Source of the DNA: Chloroflexota bacterium
GTDB lineage: Bacteria > Chloroflexota > Anaerolineae > Promineifilales > Promineifilaceae
Assembly (NCBI GenBank): GCA_024277135.1
Contig: JAJRVV010000197.1
Coordinates: 18,572-82,571 of the forward strand
Direction of reading: 5' to 3'
DNA length: 64,000 nt
Numbering within the stretch: position 1 is the first letter of the stretch; every line of letters starts with the position of its first letter. The notes below the pieces were generated by a model. It saw only the letters and a program-made list of their open reading frames with translations, had not been told where the DNA came from and made no database searches. Below, in pieces: positions 25,603 to 34,908 of the stretch. The position numbers and the translations under genes were made by a program.

Positions 25603-28308
25603 ATGAGCAGGTACAGCAGTTGGTTATGGCGAGGTAGTTGGTTGGCTGTAGTGGCATTGTTGACGGCCGTCACCCTCTCTGTATTTGCCCAACCGGGAGA
25701 AGATCAAGGCTGGTCAACTCCGGTGAACATTTCCCAATCGGGCGGCGCCGAGTTGCCGCTGTTAGCGGTGGATGCTGACGGCCGTATCCACGCCTTGTGG
25801 CAAGACGCCCTGGCCGGATTTCGCTATGCCGCCAGCGGCGACGGCCGTACCTGGGACCCCGCGCAGACGGTAGCGCTCCCCTTCTCCGATCCCCCGTTCA
25901 GCGCCCCCGCCGACAGCGACTTTGCCGGTCTGTTTGCCCCAGAATTGGTCGCGGATGAAAATGGGGGCTTGCATGGATTCTGGATAGACGCCAATGGCGC
26001 ATTGGCCTATAGTCGGGCATTGCTGAGTGATGTGACCAATCTGGACGGTTGGTCAGCGCCGCAGGTGTTGGCCGAATCGGCAGCGGCGGTGAAAGTGGCG
26101 GCGGCAGACGGTCGTCTGCACCTGATTTATATTCGCCGATTCGACACCGCCGCCCTTCCCGCCGGTGTTTACTCTCGCAATTCTACCGATGGCGGCGCCA
26201 GTTGGAGCGAGGCCGCCTTGCTCTACGCTTCCCCCTACTTCCGCACCATGACGCCGGATCAAGCCTCCCTGGCTTTGGCGGTTTCCGGCAACACGGTGAT
26301 CGCCGCCTGGGACAACCGATCACTCGATACTGTTTTTGTGGCCCGCTCTGGCAGTGGCGGCCAGCTATGGAATGAACCGGTGATCGTGGATCAGCGGCAG
26401 GCTGCCGACCTGCCCGGCGCCCCCGGCCCATCTCAAATCGAGGCGTTGGCGGCTGGGGATATGGTGCATCTCATCTGGCAGGCGCAGCATGAGGAAGCGT
26501 GTACTCAGTGGCATCAATTTTCGTCAGACAACGGCCGTACCTGGAGCGCTCCCCAGCCCGCTTTTACCGATGCCCGCGATTGTCCGGCCAGCGCCCAACT
26601 GCTCCTGAGCCGCAGCGGCCTCCCTTTTCTGCTCACAGCTATTCGGTCGGAGGTGTATCTCCAGGCATGGGATGGCGAGCAGTGGAGCGATCCCGCCTTG
26701 CAAACGCCGCTCAACCGGTTCACTGACCCGATCACCTTCCGTCCGGTAAGTTTTGACTGCCGCCAGCCCGTCATCACCGCTGATGATCGGCTGCTGGTGG
26801 TCGGCTGTGGCGCGGGTAATGACAGTGATATTTGGGCGGTGTCACGGCCGTTGGGCGAACTGGCCGATTGGTCTGACCGGTTCCAACCCACGCCAGCCTG
26901 GAGCGCCCCGGCGGCGGTAGCTGTCAGTTCGTTTGATTTGCTCTCTCCTCGCATTGTGGCCGGGCCAGACGGCCGTTCTCACGCCATCTGGAGCCAATCG
27001 GAAGACAGCTTTGATGTGGGTCAGATTGTGCCTGATCGCCGTCAAACCGGCGTGGAAATTTACTACACCCGGCTGGAAGCGGAACGATGGGCAGCGCCTC
27101 GGCCCGTTCTGACTTCTCCCTCTGGGGAGGCCGACGATCCGGCCATCACAGCCGGGTTGGGCGGCACGCTGGTGGTGGTGTGGAGCGGCGGTGAAGCCGG
27201 CGGCATTTACGCCAGCCGGGTTGTTGCCGACCAAGCTTCATCCGTGGGGGAATGGGAAACGCCTGTTTTGCTGAAGGATTCTTCCGGCGGCATAGGGCCT
27301 GATGTCGTCACCGGGCCAGACGGGACGATTTATGTGGCATATGCCCGGCCGTTTAACGAAGGGCGCGGCATTTACTTAAACTGGTCTTTGGATGGCAGCG
27401 TTAGTTGGCAGAATCAGCCAATGCTGGTTTTTGATGGGGAGGCGGCGCAGTGGACGGCCGTGGGTCGGCCACAACTGGCGCTGACCGGCGGCAATAATCT
27501 TCATCTCACCTGGACGCAGAACGGCTTACCGCCTGACGAAACCGGTCAATCACTGGTTTATGCGCATTCGGCGGATGGCGGCGAAACCTGGACGGAGCCG
27601 GTGGCAATCGCTGTGGGCCGGATTCTGCGGCATGATTTGGCGGGGCTGGGGGATCGTTCGCTGCAACTGGTGTGGCAAGCTCAGGAAGATGATAAGACAA
27701 TTTTGTGGCAGCAGCATTCGTTGGACAATGGCGTGAGTTGGAGCGATCCGGCTCGTTTATCTGATCCGGGATTGGCGGCCGGGCCGGTGGCGCTGATTGG
27801 TGATGTGGCCCAGGAGCCGCACCTGGTACAATTGGCGGCGGACAGCAACGGCCGTTTGCTGTTGCAAGAGTGGTCGTGGGATGGCGGCCGTTGGTTGGAA
27901 GAAGCGCAAACTGATTTGGGCCGGGGTTGGCAAAGCGCCAATGCGATCACGGCCGTGACTGACGCGGACGGCCGTTTCGGGGTAGTTTATGCGGCATTGT
28001 TAGCCGACCGAACGACTGACATTTTATCTGATTCGTTGTTTTACACGGAACGCGCCTTGCCGGAAACGGCCGTGACGCCGACGCCATTGCCCACCTTGAC
28101 GCCCACCCCCTTACCGTTGGCGGCCGCCACACCGACAATAATGCCATCACCGACGCCAGCGGTTGCGCTGCCGGAAGTAACAGTTGAATCGGGTATCCAA
28201 GTTGGCCTTAACAGCCAGGCTGGACGGATCCTGTTTGGCGTGATTCCGGCGGCGCTGGTATTGGCCGTTTTGGTGGCAATAGGGGCGCGGTTGACCCGCC
28301 GGGAGTAA
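25603..28308 (+). CDS. secreted, membrane-anchored BNR/Asp-box (sialidase-like) protein
   Basis: N-terminal signal-like helix, repeated SxDxGxxW-type motifs (STDGGASWSEA, SSDNGRTWSAP, SADGGETWTEP, SLDNGVSWSDP), TPTPLP-rich stalk, C-terminal TM with RRE end. Confidence 0.85.
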   Translation: MSRYSSWLWRGSWLAVVALLTAVTLSVFAQPGEDQGWSTPVNISQSGGAELPLLAVDADGRIHALWQDALAGFRYAASGDGRTWDPAQTVALPFSDPPFSAPADSDFAGLFAPELVADENGGLHGFWIDANGALAYSRALLSDVTNLDGWSAPQVLAESAAAVKVAAADGRLHLIYIRRFDTAALPAGVYSRNSTDGGASWSEAALLYASPYFRTMTPDQASLALAVSGNTVIAAWDNRSLDTVFVARSGSGGQLWNEPVIVDQRQAADLPGAPGPSQIEALAAGDMVHLIWQAQHEEACTQWHQFSSDNGRTWSAPQPAFTDARDCPASAQLLLSRSGLPFLLTAIRSEVYLQAWDGEQWSDPALQTPLNRFTDPITFRPVSFDCRQPVITADDRLLVVGCGAGNDSDIWAVSRPLGELADWSDRFQPTPAWSAPAAVAVSSFDLLSPRIVAGPDGRSHAIWSQSEDSFDVGQIVPDRRQTGVEIYYTRLEAERWAAPRPVLTSPSGEADDPAITAGLGGTLVVVWSGGEAGGIYASRVVADQASSVGEWETPVLLKDSSGGIGPDVVTGPDGTIYVAYARPFNEGRGIYLNWSLDGSVSWQNQPMLVFDGEAAQWTAVGRPQLALTGGNNLHLTWTQNGLPPDETGQSLVYAHSADGGETWTEPVAIAVGRILRHDLAGLGDRSLQLVWQAQEDDKTILWQQHSLDNGVSWSDPARLSDPGLAAGPVALIGDVAQEPHLVQLAADSNGRLLLQEWSWDGGRWLEEAQTDLGRGWQSANAITAVTDADGRFGVVYAALLADRTTDILSDSLFYTERALPETAVTPTPLPTLTPTPLPLAAATPTIMPSPTPAVALPEVTVESGIQVGLNSQAGRILFGVIPAALVLAVLVAIGARLTRRE

Positions 28309-28406
28309 GAGACATCTTAAGGCTGCCGAAGTAGGATAGCCTCTGGAAATGATTTTCAACCCTCAGTAGGAGACGGCAGTCTGGGCGGGGACAAAGAACT
28401 AGAACA

Positions 28407-29189
28407 ATGGTTACACACGTCAAGAACTTATATCAGTACCGTGACATGCTGCTCATGTGGATCTTTCGTGAGATCCGCGTGCGCTATAAACAATCATTTC
28501 TGGGTGCGGCCTGGGCGATTTTGCAGCCGTTGGTGTTGATGGCGATGTTTACCACCGTCTTTTCCCTGATGGCAAAATTCCCCACGGACGGCATCCCTTA
28601 CCCGCTGTTTTCATACACGGCGCTGCTGCCCTGGACGCTGTTTGCCACTTCTGTTTCCTTTGGCGTCTCTTCCCTCATCAACAATCTCAATCTGGTCACC
28701 AAAACTTACTTTCCTCGCGAGGTGTTGCCGATGGGGGTGGTGGGGGCGGCCATTTTCGATTATTTTATTGCTTCCAGTATTTTTTTTGTGATGCTCCTTA
28801 TCTATGACGTACCCATCACGATTTATTTTCTATGGGTGCCGCTGCTTCTGGTTGTTCAGATTTTCCTGATGCTGGGCGTGATTTTATTGGGCGCAGCGCT
28901 GACTGTTTTTTACCGGGATGTCCGGTTTGTGGTGCCGTTGGGCGTGCAGTTGTGGTTATATGCCACGCCCATTATCTACCCGGTTTCTTTGGTGCCGGAC
29001 CGATTCCGCGCGTTGTATATGTTGAACCCGATGGCGGGTATTGTGGAATCGTACCGGCAGGTATTGCTGCGCGGCCAACCGCCTGTTTTCTTTGATCTGG
29101 CATTGACGACAACGGTTTCTATTGGCTTGTTTATCGTCGGTTATACGATTTTTAAGCGGCTTGAAGTACATTTTAATGACATCATTTAG
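28407..29189 (+). CDS. polysaccharide ABC exporter permease (Wzm-like)
   Basis: FREIRVRYKQSFLGAAWAILQPL, FYRDVRFVVPLGVQLWLYATPIIYPVSLVP, NPMAGIVESYRQVLL. Confidence 0.92.
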   Translation: MVTHVKNLYQYRDMLLMWIFREIRVRYKQSFLGAAWAILQPLVLMAMFTTVFSLMAKFPTDGIPYPLFSYTALLPWTLFATSVSFGVSSLINNLNLVTKTYFPREVLPMGVVGAAIFDYFIASSIFFVMLLIYDVPITIYFLWVPLLLVVQIFLMLGVILLGAALTVFYRDVRFVVPLGVQLWLYATPIIYPVSLVPDRFRALYMLNPMAGIVESYRQVLLRGQPPVFFDLALTTTVSIGLFIVGYTIFKRLEVHFNDII

Positions 29190-29224
29190 AATTGTTAATT
29201 GTCAATTGTTAATTGTTAATTATT
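29190..29224. repeat. caattgt/taattgt low-complexity intergenic repeat
   Basis: aattgttaattgtcaattgttaattgttaattatt. Confidence 0.8.
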
Positions 29225-29237
29225 ATCGGAGGTATCC

Positions 29238-30497
29238 ATGACGCCAGCGGTACGCTTCGAGCATGTTTCTAAAAAATACCGCCTGGGGACGGGTCATTCG
29301 AGTTTACGGGATTTGCTGACACGGCCGTTTGCCAAAGTGCGCGGTCAGGCAGAAGAAGATCAAATCCTGTGGGCCTTGAAGGATGTGAGTTTTGAAATTC
29401 CCCACGGGTCGGCATTGGGGTTGATTGGGCCGAATGGTTCCGGCAAAACGACAACCTTGAAAGTGCTGTCCAAGATCACCCAGCAGACCAGTGGCAATAT
29501 CTGGGTGAACGGCCGTATCTCCGCTCTCATCGAACTGGGCGCCGGCTTCCACCAGGATTTAACCGGGCGGGAAAATATCTATTTGAACGCCACCATTTTG
29601 GGCATGCCCCGCCGTGACATTGACAAAGCCTTCGATAAAATTGTGGCCTTCTCCGGCCTGGAACGATTCATTGACACGCCGGTAAAACGATATTCTTCCG
29701 GCATGTACGTGCGGCTCGGTTTCTCCGTCGCCGCCCATGTAGAGCCGGATGTGTTGCTGGTGGATGAAGTGTTGGCGGTGGGGGACGCCCAATTCCGCCA
29801 GAAATGCGCCCGTCGCATTGAGGAGCTGCAAGCCATGGGCACAACCATTGTGTTTGTGGCGCATAACCTGTATTTGGTGAAGAGCGTTTGCGAGAAAGCG
29901 GTCTTTTTGTTGAACGGAAAGATGCAGGCGCAGGGGGATGTGGCTGATGTCATTGGCAAATATGAAGAATGGCTGCATAGTCGTCCGGCAGATGATCGCG
30001 CTCGGTTGGATGAACGTATTAGCCAGGGCCAATCTAGCGAGATTAAAATCAACCAGATTGAAGTCGTTAATCTGAATGCAGGAACCGCCGAGGTGTTCGA
30101 GTACAACGATCCCGTTGAAATTCGAGTGCATTATGAAGCAAAACGACCGGTGCGCGACCCCAATCTTGTGCTGCGAATTCGACGGGCAGATGGCACCACC
30201 GCGTGTATGATTCGCACCGCTGATTATGGCTACAAGCTGAAGGATGTGGCAGGGACGGGCGTGATTTCCGTCGTGGTTGATCCGCTGCAATTAGCCGGCG
30301 GCGCGTATATGGTGATGGTTTCTTTGCTGGGGCCGGTGGATGGTGTGCAGTTGGCCTGGTCGGATTCGAAATGGTTCCAGGTCAGTGGCATTAGCTTTGG
30401 CTTTGAAGAGACCAGCGGCGTGTTTGTGCCTCAAGTAGCCCAGGCGCGGGTAGAAAATGGCGTATGGCCGTTGCCCGATGCCCTCACCCCCTCCTGA
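29238..30497 (+). CDS. polysaccharide ABC exporter ATPase with C-terminal Wzt-like domain
   Basis: ALGLIGPNGSGKTTTLKVLSKI, ELGAGFHQDLTGRENIYLNATILGM, YSSGMYVRLGFSVAAHVEPDVLLVDEVLAVGDAQF; long C-terminal beta-rich region. Confidence 0.93.
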   Translation: MTPAVRFEHVSKKYRLGTGHSSLRDLLTRPFAKVRGQAEEDQILWALKDVSFEIPHGSALGLIGPNGSGKTTTLKVLSKITQQTSGNIWVNGRISALIELGAGFHQDLTGRENIYLNATILGMPRRDIDKAFDKIVAFSGLERFIDTPVKRYSSGMYVRLGFSVAAHVEPDVLLVDEVLAVGDAQFRQKCARRIEELQAMGTTIVFVAHNLYLVKSVCEKAVFLLNGKMQAQGDVADVIGKYEEWLHSRPADDRARLDERISQGQSSEIKINQIEVVNLNAGTAEVFEYNDPVEIRVHYEAKRPVRDPNLVLRIRRADGTTACMIRTADYGYKLKDVAGTGVISVVVDPLQLAGGAYMVMVSLLGPVDGVQLAWSDSKWFQVSGISFGFEETSGVFVPQVAQARVENGVWPLPDALTPS

Positions 30498-30510
30498 ATT
30501 CCCTAAACCC

Positions 30511-32196
30511 ATGACCAGACTCAGAACACTTCTTGTCGGCCTCGACGCTGCTGGCTGGGAATTTATCAATCCCTTGCTGGAACGAGGAGAGTTGCCCGCT
30601 TTGCAAAATTTGATGGCAAACGGCCGTTGGGGAACTCTCGCCTCCACCATGCCGGCGCTGACCCCGGCGGCCTGGTCTTCCATCATCACCGGCAAAAACC
30701 CGGGCAAACACGGCATTTTCGACATGACGCGCCGCCGTCCCGGCCGTTACGACTTTGCGCCGGTGAGCGCCGCTGCCCGCCAGGGAACCCCCTTCTGGCA
30801 GCGGTTAAATGAGGCCGGGATCCGGGTCGGATTGGTCAACATCCCTTTCACCTATCCGCCGGATGAGGTGGATGGTTTTGTGGTGTGTGGGTTTGGCGCG
30901 CCCGGCTCTGTCCCCAACCTGGCTTATCCCCCGGCGGCGATGACCTGGATCAACAAGCGATCCCCTGATTTTGAACCGGCGGTGTTGGCCGAATTGCTGC
31001 GGAGCGGCGACCACGAGCGGATTTTTGCCGTCGAGACGGCGCACCAGAGTCGTTTCGTCGAAATCGCTCTGGGGCTGGCGGAGCGGACGCCGGTGGATGT
31101 GCTGGCGATTAACTTGATGCTGTTGGATCACGCCAACCACAAAATGCCGGACATGGCGCGGATCGAGCGGGCGATTCGCCGCCTGGATGATGACCTGGCC
31201 CAGTTGATTGATGGCTTCGTCCCAGATGTGGTGTTGGCGATCTCAGATCACGGCTCCCGTCGGGTGAAGGGAGATTTTTTGCTGCACGCTTGGCTGCGGG
31301 ATGAGGGGTGCCTGGTACAGGCGAAACGGCCGTCAACCGAACAGGCCGAGGCGTTGAATTGGATACTCCACCAATGGCTCGCCGAGGCGCGCGGGCTGAC
31401 CGGCGTGATAGAAAAGCTCAGCCGCCGTTTCTGGCGGGGAGTGGTTCCCCGTCTGCCTGCCGACCTAGCCGATAAATTTTGGGCGCGGGTGGAAGCCGCT
31501 ATCCCTTTTGCCCGGGATGAGGTGATGTTCGGCGATAAACTGGATGTGGCACAGACGCGGATTTATCCGGGCGCGGCTTACTCTGGATTGATTTATGTCA
31601 ACCGGCAGGGGCGCGAACCGCGCGGCATTGTGCCGGAGACGGAAGAAGCGGCGCTTCTAGCCCAGATTCGGGACAAGCTGCTGAAGCTGACGGACCCTGA
31701 CGATGGCGCTCCGTTGTTTTCGCAGGTGTATCTGGGGGCGGACATTCATGACGGCCGTCTGGCGGAGTGGGGGCCGGGGCTGGTGATAGATTTTTACGAC
31801 TCGGCCTGGAACATCCAGACGTCGCTGCGGCGCGGGACGCAGGTGGAGCAGGCGCGCGGCCGTTATTTTGTGGCAAATACAAAGGATTTTGGTCATCATG
31901 GCCGGGACGGGATTTTTGCCTTTGCCGGGCCGATGTTCGGCCGGGGCACGCTGGCTGAACCGGGGACGTTGATGGATGTGCCGGCGACGCTGCTGCATCT
32001 GTATGACGTGCCCATCCCGGAAGATTGGGACGGCCGTTCGCTGACTGAGTTGATGACGCCTGGGTTTTTGGCCGACCATCCCCCGCAAACCCAGCCCGGC
32101 GACTCGGAAACGGCCGTACTCACCGAAGACGACTACTCCGCCGCCGAAACGGATCAGATTTTTGACCATTTGCGGGCGTTAGGGTACGTGGATTAA
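30511..32196 (+). CDS. alkaline-phosphatase superfamily phosphodiesterase/nucleotide pyrophosphatase-like
   Basis: TLLVGLDAAGWEFINPLLERGELPALQNLMANGRWGTLASTMPALTPAAWSSIITGKNPGKHGIFDM, AISDHGSRRV; ends LRALGYVD. Start chosen at MTRLRTLL. Confidence 0.88.
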   Translation: MTRLRTLLVGLDAAGWEFINPLLERGELPALQNLMANGRWGTLASTMPALTPAAWSSIITGKNPGKHGIFDMTRRRPGRYDFAPVSAAARQGTPFWQRLNEAGIRVGLVNIPFTYPPDEVDGFVVCGFGAPGSVPNLAYPPAAMTWINKRSPDFEPAVLAELLRSGDHERIFAVETAHQSRFVEIALGLAERTPVDVLAINLMLLDHANHKMPDMARIERAIRRLDDDLAQLIDGFVPDVVLAISDHGSRRVKGDFLLHAWLRDEGCLVQAKRPSTEQAEALNWILHQWLAEARGLTGVIEKLSRRFWRGVVPRLPADLADKFWARVEAAIPFARDEVMFGDKLDVAQTRIYPGAAYSGLIYVNRQGREPRGIVPETEEAALLAQIRDKLLKLTDPDDGAPLFSQVYLGADIHDGRLAEWGPGLVIDFYDSAWNIQTSLRRGTQVEQARGRYFVANTKDFGHHGRDGIFAFAGPMFGRGTLAEPGTLMDVPATLLHLYDVPIPEDWDGRSLTELMTPGFLADHPPQTQPGDSETAVLTEDDYSAAETDQIFDHLRALGYVD

Positions 32197-32213
32197 AAAA
32201 CGTGAAACTATAC

Positions 32214-32275
32214 AGACATCCGATTTCTTGCTGTTGAGTATGCTAACGTCATGATTGACAAGAAATCGGATGTCT
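32214..32275. terminator. hairpin with perfect 16-bp stem agacatccgatttctt ... aagaaatcggatgtct, 30-nt loop
   Basis: Read directly; between 30511-32196 and the next GT gene. Confidence 0.7.
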
Positions 32276-32297
32276 TGCCAAAGGTCATCCAATCTGT

Positions 32298-33578
32298 ATG
32301 TCTCCAAATTACCGCGTTGCTTATGTTATGCAAAATACCGGGGTGGACATGCGCATGGACGCCGGACAAACCATCTTGATCCGGGAGACGATTCGCGGGT
32401 TGGAAAGGGCCGGTCATGATGTCAGCCTGATTTCGTTGCAAGGCCGGGCGGTGATGGGGGTGGATGACCTGGGGGCATTGGACAAGACATGGGCGGCGGC
32501 GCAAGGGATCAGCGGCGCCCGGCCGTTTCGTTGGCTGGAAAGCGCTGTCCGACGAGGGCAAACCGTGGCCCGGTTGCCCTACTTCGCCCTTTTCGACTCC
32601 TTTCGATTTTATGAAGCGTGTGTGCGCACGCTGCCTCAATTTGATGTGTGTCATGAATATGCCGGACTGCTTAGCCTGGGGGCGGCGTTGGCTTGCCGCC
32701 GTCTGCGCATGCCGTATGTGCTGACTTCGGATGCGGATTTATTGTTGGAGTCGGCGGTTATGGGACGGCCGTTGCGCGGGTTGCGGAAAGCGGCGGCACA
32801 ATGGGTGGCACGCACCAGCTACCGGCTGGCTGACCGTATTATTTGTGTGTCGGAACCGGCGCGAGATCATCTGGTGAAAAATTGGCAGGTGGATCTGGAG
32901 AAAATTGTGGTGATGCCTAATGGGGTAGATGTCGAAAAATTCCATCCGGATAAACATCAGAATGGGCGTCAAATGAAACCCCAACGCCCACTTAACCTGC
33001 CTGAAAGCGTCCCCATTGTCATGTTTGTGGGCAGTTTCCAGGCGTGGCACGGCTTGGATAGGTTGATGGCCGCTTTTGCTAAAATTATTGATGTGAGTCC
33101 CCAGGCGCGTCTGATATTGGTGGGGGATGGGCCGGAGCGGGCGGCGACGGCCGTCCTCGCCCGTGAATTGGGCATTGCCGACCAGGTGATTTTTACCGGC
33201 AGCGTGACGCATGACGAAGTTCCTCGTTTGCTAAATGCGGCCGATGTGGTGACGCTGCCTTATCCGCCGCTGCCGCAGGAACTGTGGTTTTCGCCGCTCA
33301 AACTGTATGAGTACATGGCGGCGGGATGCGCGATTGTGGCTTCGGCTTCGGGACAAATTGTGGATGTGGTGCAGGATGGGGAGACGGGTCTTTTAGTTCC
33401 GCCGGGCGAGGTGGATGCGTTGGCGACGGCCGTGTTATCTTTGCTGCAAGACCCGGCCCGGCGGTTGGCGTTGGGGGAAAAGGCGCGGGCGACGACGGTA
33501 GCCCATCACTCATGGGATGCCCAAATTAAGCGGCTGACGGCTGTATATGAACAGGTGATGATGACTTATGCAGCGTGA
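32298..33578 (+). CDS. glycosyltransferase family 4 (GT-B)
   Basis: PIVMFVGSFQAWHGLDRLMAAFA, RLILVGDGPERAA, FTGSVTHDEVPRLLNAADVVTLPYP, SPLKLYEYMAAGCAIVAS. Confidence 0.9.
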   Translation: MSPNYRVAYVMQNTGVDMRMDAGQTILIRETIRGLERAGHDVSLISLQGRAVMGVDDLGALDKTWAAAQGISGARPFRWLESAVRRGQTVARLPYFALFDSFRFYEACVRTLPQFDVCHEYAGLLSLGAALACRRLRMPYVLTSDADLLLESAVMGRPLRGLRKAAAQWVARTSYRLADRIICVSEPARDHLVKNWQVDLEKIVVMPNGVDVEKFHPDKHQNGRQMKPQRPLNLPESVPIVMFVGSFQAWHGLDRLMAAFAKIIDVSPQARLILVGDGPERAATAVLARELGIADQVIFTGSVTHDEVPRLLNAADVVTLPYPPLPQELWFSPLKLYEYMAAGCAIVASASGQIVDVVQDGETGLLVPPGEVDALATAVLSLLQDPARRLALGEKARATTVAHHSWDAQIKRLTAVYEQVMMTYAA

Positions 33579-34908
33579 ATCAGTTGGGGAGCTATTGGCA
33601 GTACGGCAGACAGAATCCAATAAGCGGGTTTGGCTGACGGCGCGCCGGTTGCTGCTGGCGATGACGGGGTTGCAGCTTTTGTGGCTGGCGGGCGTCTGGC
33701 TGACGGGGGCGACGGTGCGGTTGGATAAGCTGGCGGCGCTGGCGTTGTGTACGGTAGCGACGGGCACGGCCGTTTTGCGGCTGTCCGGCGCTACCTGGCT
33801 CCAATCGAATGAAATGAAGGGGGGGCGCTGGTTTTGGTGGGGAGGGACGGCCGTCATCCTGACCATTGGCCTATGGTATGCCGCTCAGCAGCGGGTGTGG
33901 TCCTTCGACGAAGAAGGGATGTTTGCCGCGGCGCAGGTGGTGGTTGCCGGGGGCGCTGGTGAATTATTTAATGATTACGTGGGTCGTTCCTGGTTGGGTA
34001 AGCAACATCCGCCGTTGGGGCCGCTGCTGTTTGGCGGCGCGCTGGCCTTTGGCGGGGATTCGCTGTTTGTGGCCCGGCTGCTGACGCTGGCTTTTGCGTT
34101 GGGGCTGGGCGGCTTGACTTTTGTACTGGGACGGGAACTGTTTGATGAGACCACAGGACGAGTGGCGGCGTTGCTGCTGTTCACATTCCCCCTGATTTTT
34201 CGGCTGGGAACGGCGGCGATGGTAGAAGTCCCGCTCACTTTTTTGGCGACGCTGGCGGTATGGTTGGTTATTCGGCGGGCGAAGCGGCCACAAAGATGGC
34301 ATTGGCCCGCCGTCGCCCTGATTTTTGCGGCCGGGATGATGCTCAAATATACGATGCTGTTTGTGCTGCCTGTGTTATTGGCGTTGGTTGCCTTCACCAG
34401 CAGTTGGCGGCGGTTGGTTCGCTTTGCTTTGGCGCTGGCCGGGGCGGGTTTGGTTGGATTTGCGGCGGGTTGGGCGCTGTGGGCTAGATCGCTGGTGTTG
34501 CAAGCCCAGTGGCAGACGATAGCTGCTTATGCCGGCCTGGTGATGACGGATGTCTACGGCCGTCAGCTTTTGTTGGAGACGATGAGTAACCGGCTGCCCT
34601 CAGCGTTGGGGGTATATCATCTGCCGTTGTTGGCGGCGGGCGTATGGCTGGCGTGGCGGCGGCAAATGCGGGCAGACCGGTTTTTGTTGGCGTGGGTGGC
34701 CGTCATCTGGCTGCCGCTGATGCTGACTTTGCCGGATCACCGGTATTTTATGATGACGTTTCCGGCGCTGTCGGTGTTGGCAGCTAATGGGCTGCAAAAG
34801 ATTCCGAATGCAGTACGGCCAGCGTTGCTGCTGGCGTGGCTGAATTTGGCCGGGGCGTTGTATTTGTTTGTGGATTGGTCGCGGGCGGCGTTGCTGTTTA
34901 TTAAATGA
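33568..34908 (+). CDS. ArnT/PMT-like (GT39-type) membrane glycosyltransferase
   Basis: Multiple TM segments, WSFDEEGMFAAAQ near the first loop, LGKQHPPLGPLLFGGALAFGG, REL FDETTGRVAALLLFTFPLIFRLG. Confidence 0.78.
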   Translation: MQRESVGELLAVRQTESNKRVWLTARRLLLAMTGLQLLWLAGVWLTGATVRLDKLAALALCTVATGTAVLRLSGATWLQSNEMKGGRWFWWGGTAVILTIGLWYAAQQRVWSFDEEGMFAAAQVVVAGGAGELFNDYVGRSWLGKQHPPLGPLLFGGALAFGGDSLFVARLLTLAFALGLGGLTFVLGRELFDETTGRVAALLLFTFPLIFRLGTAAMVEVPLTFLATLAVWLVIRRAKRPQRWHWPAVALIFAAGMMLKYTMLFVLPVLLALVAFTSSWRRLVRFALALAGAGLVGFAAGWALWARSLVLQAQWQTIAAYAGLVMTDVYGRQLLLETMSNRLPSALGVYHLPLLAAGVWLAWRRQMRADRFLLAWVAVIWLPLMLTLPDHRYFMMTFPALSVLAANGLQKIPNAVRPALLLAWLNLAGALYLFVDWSRAALLFIK

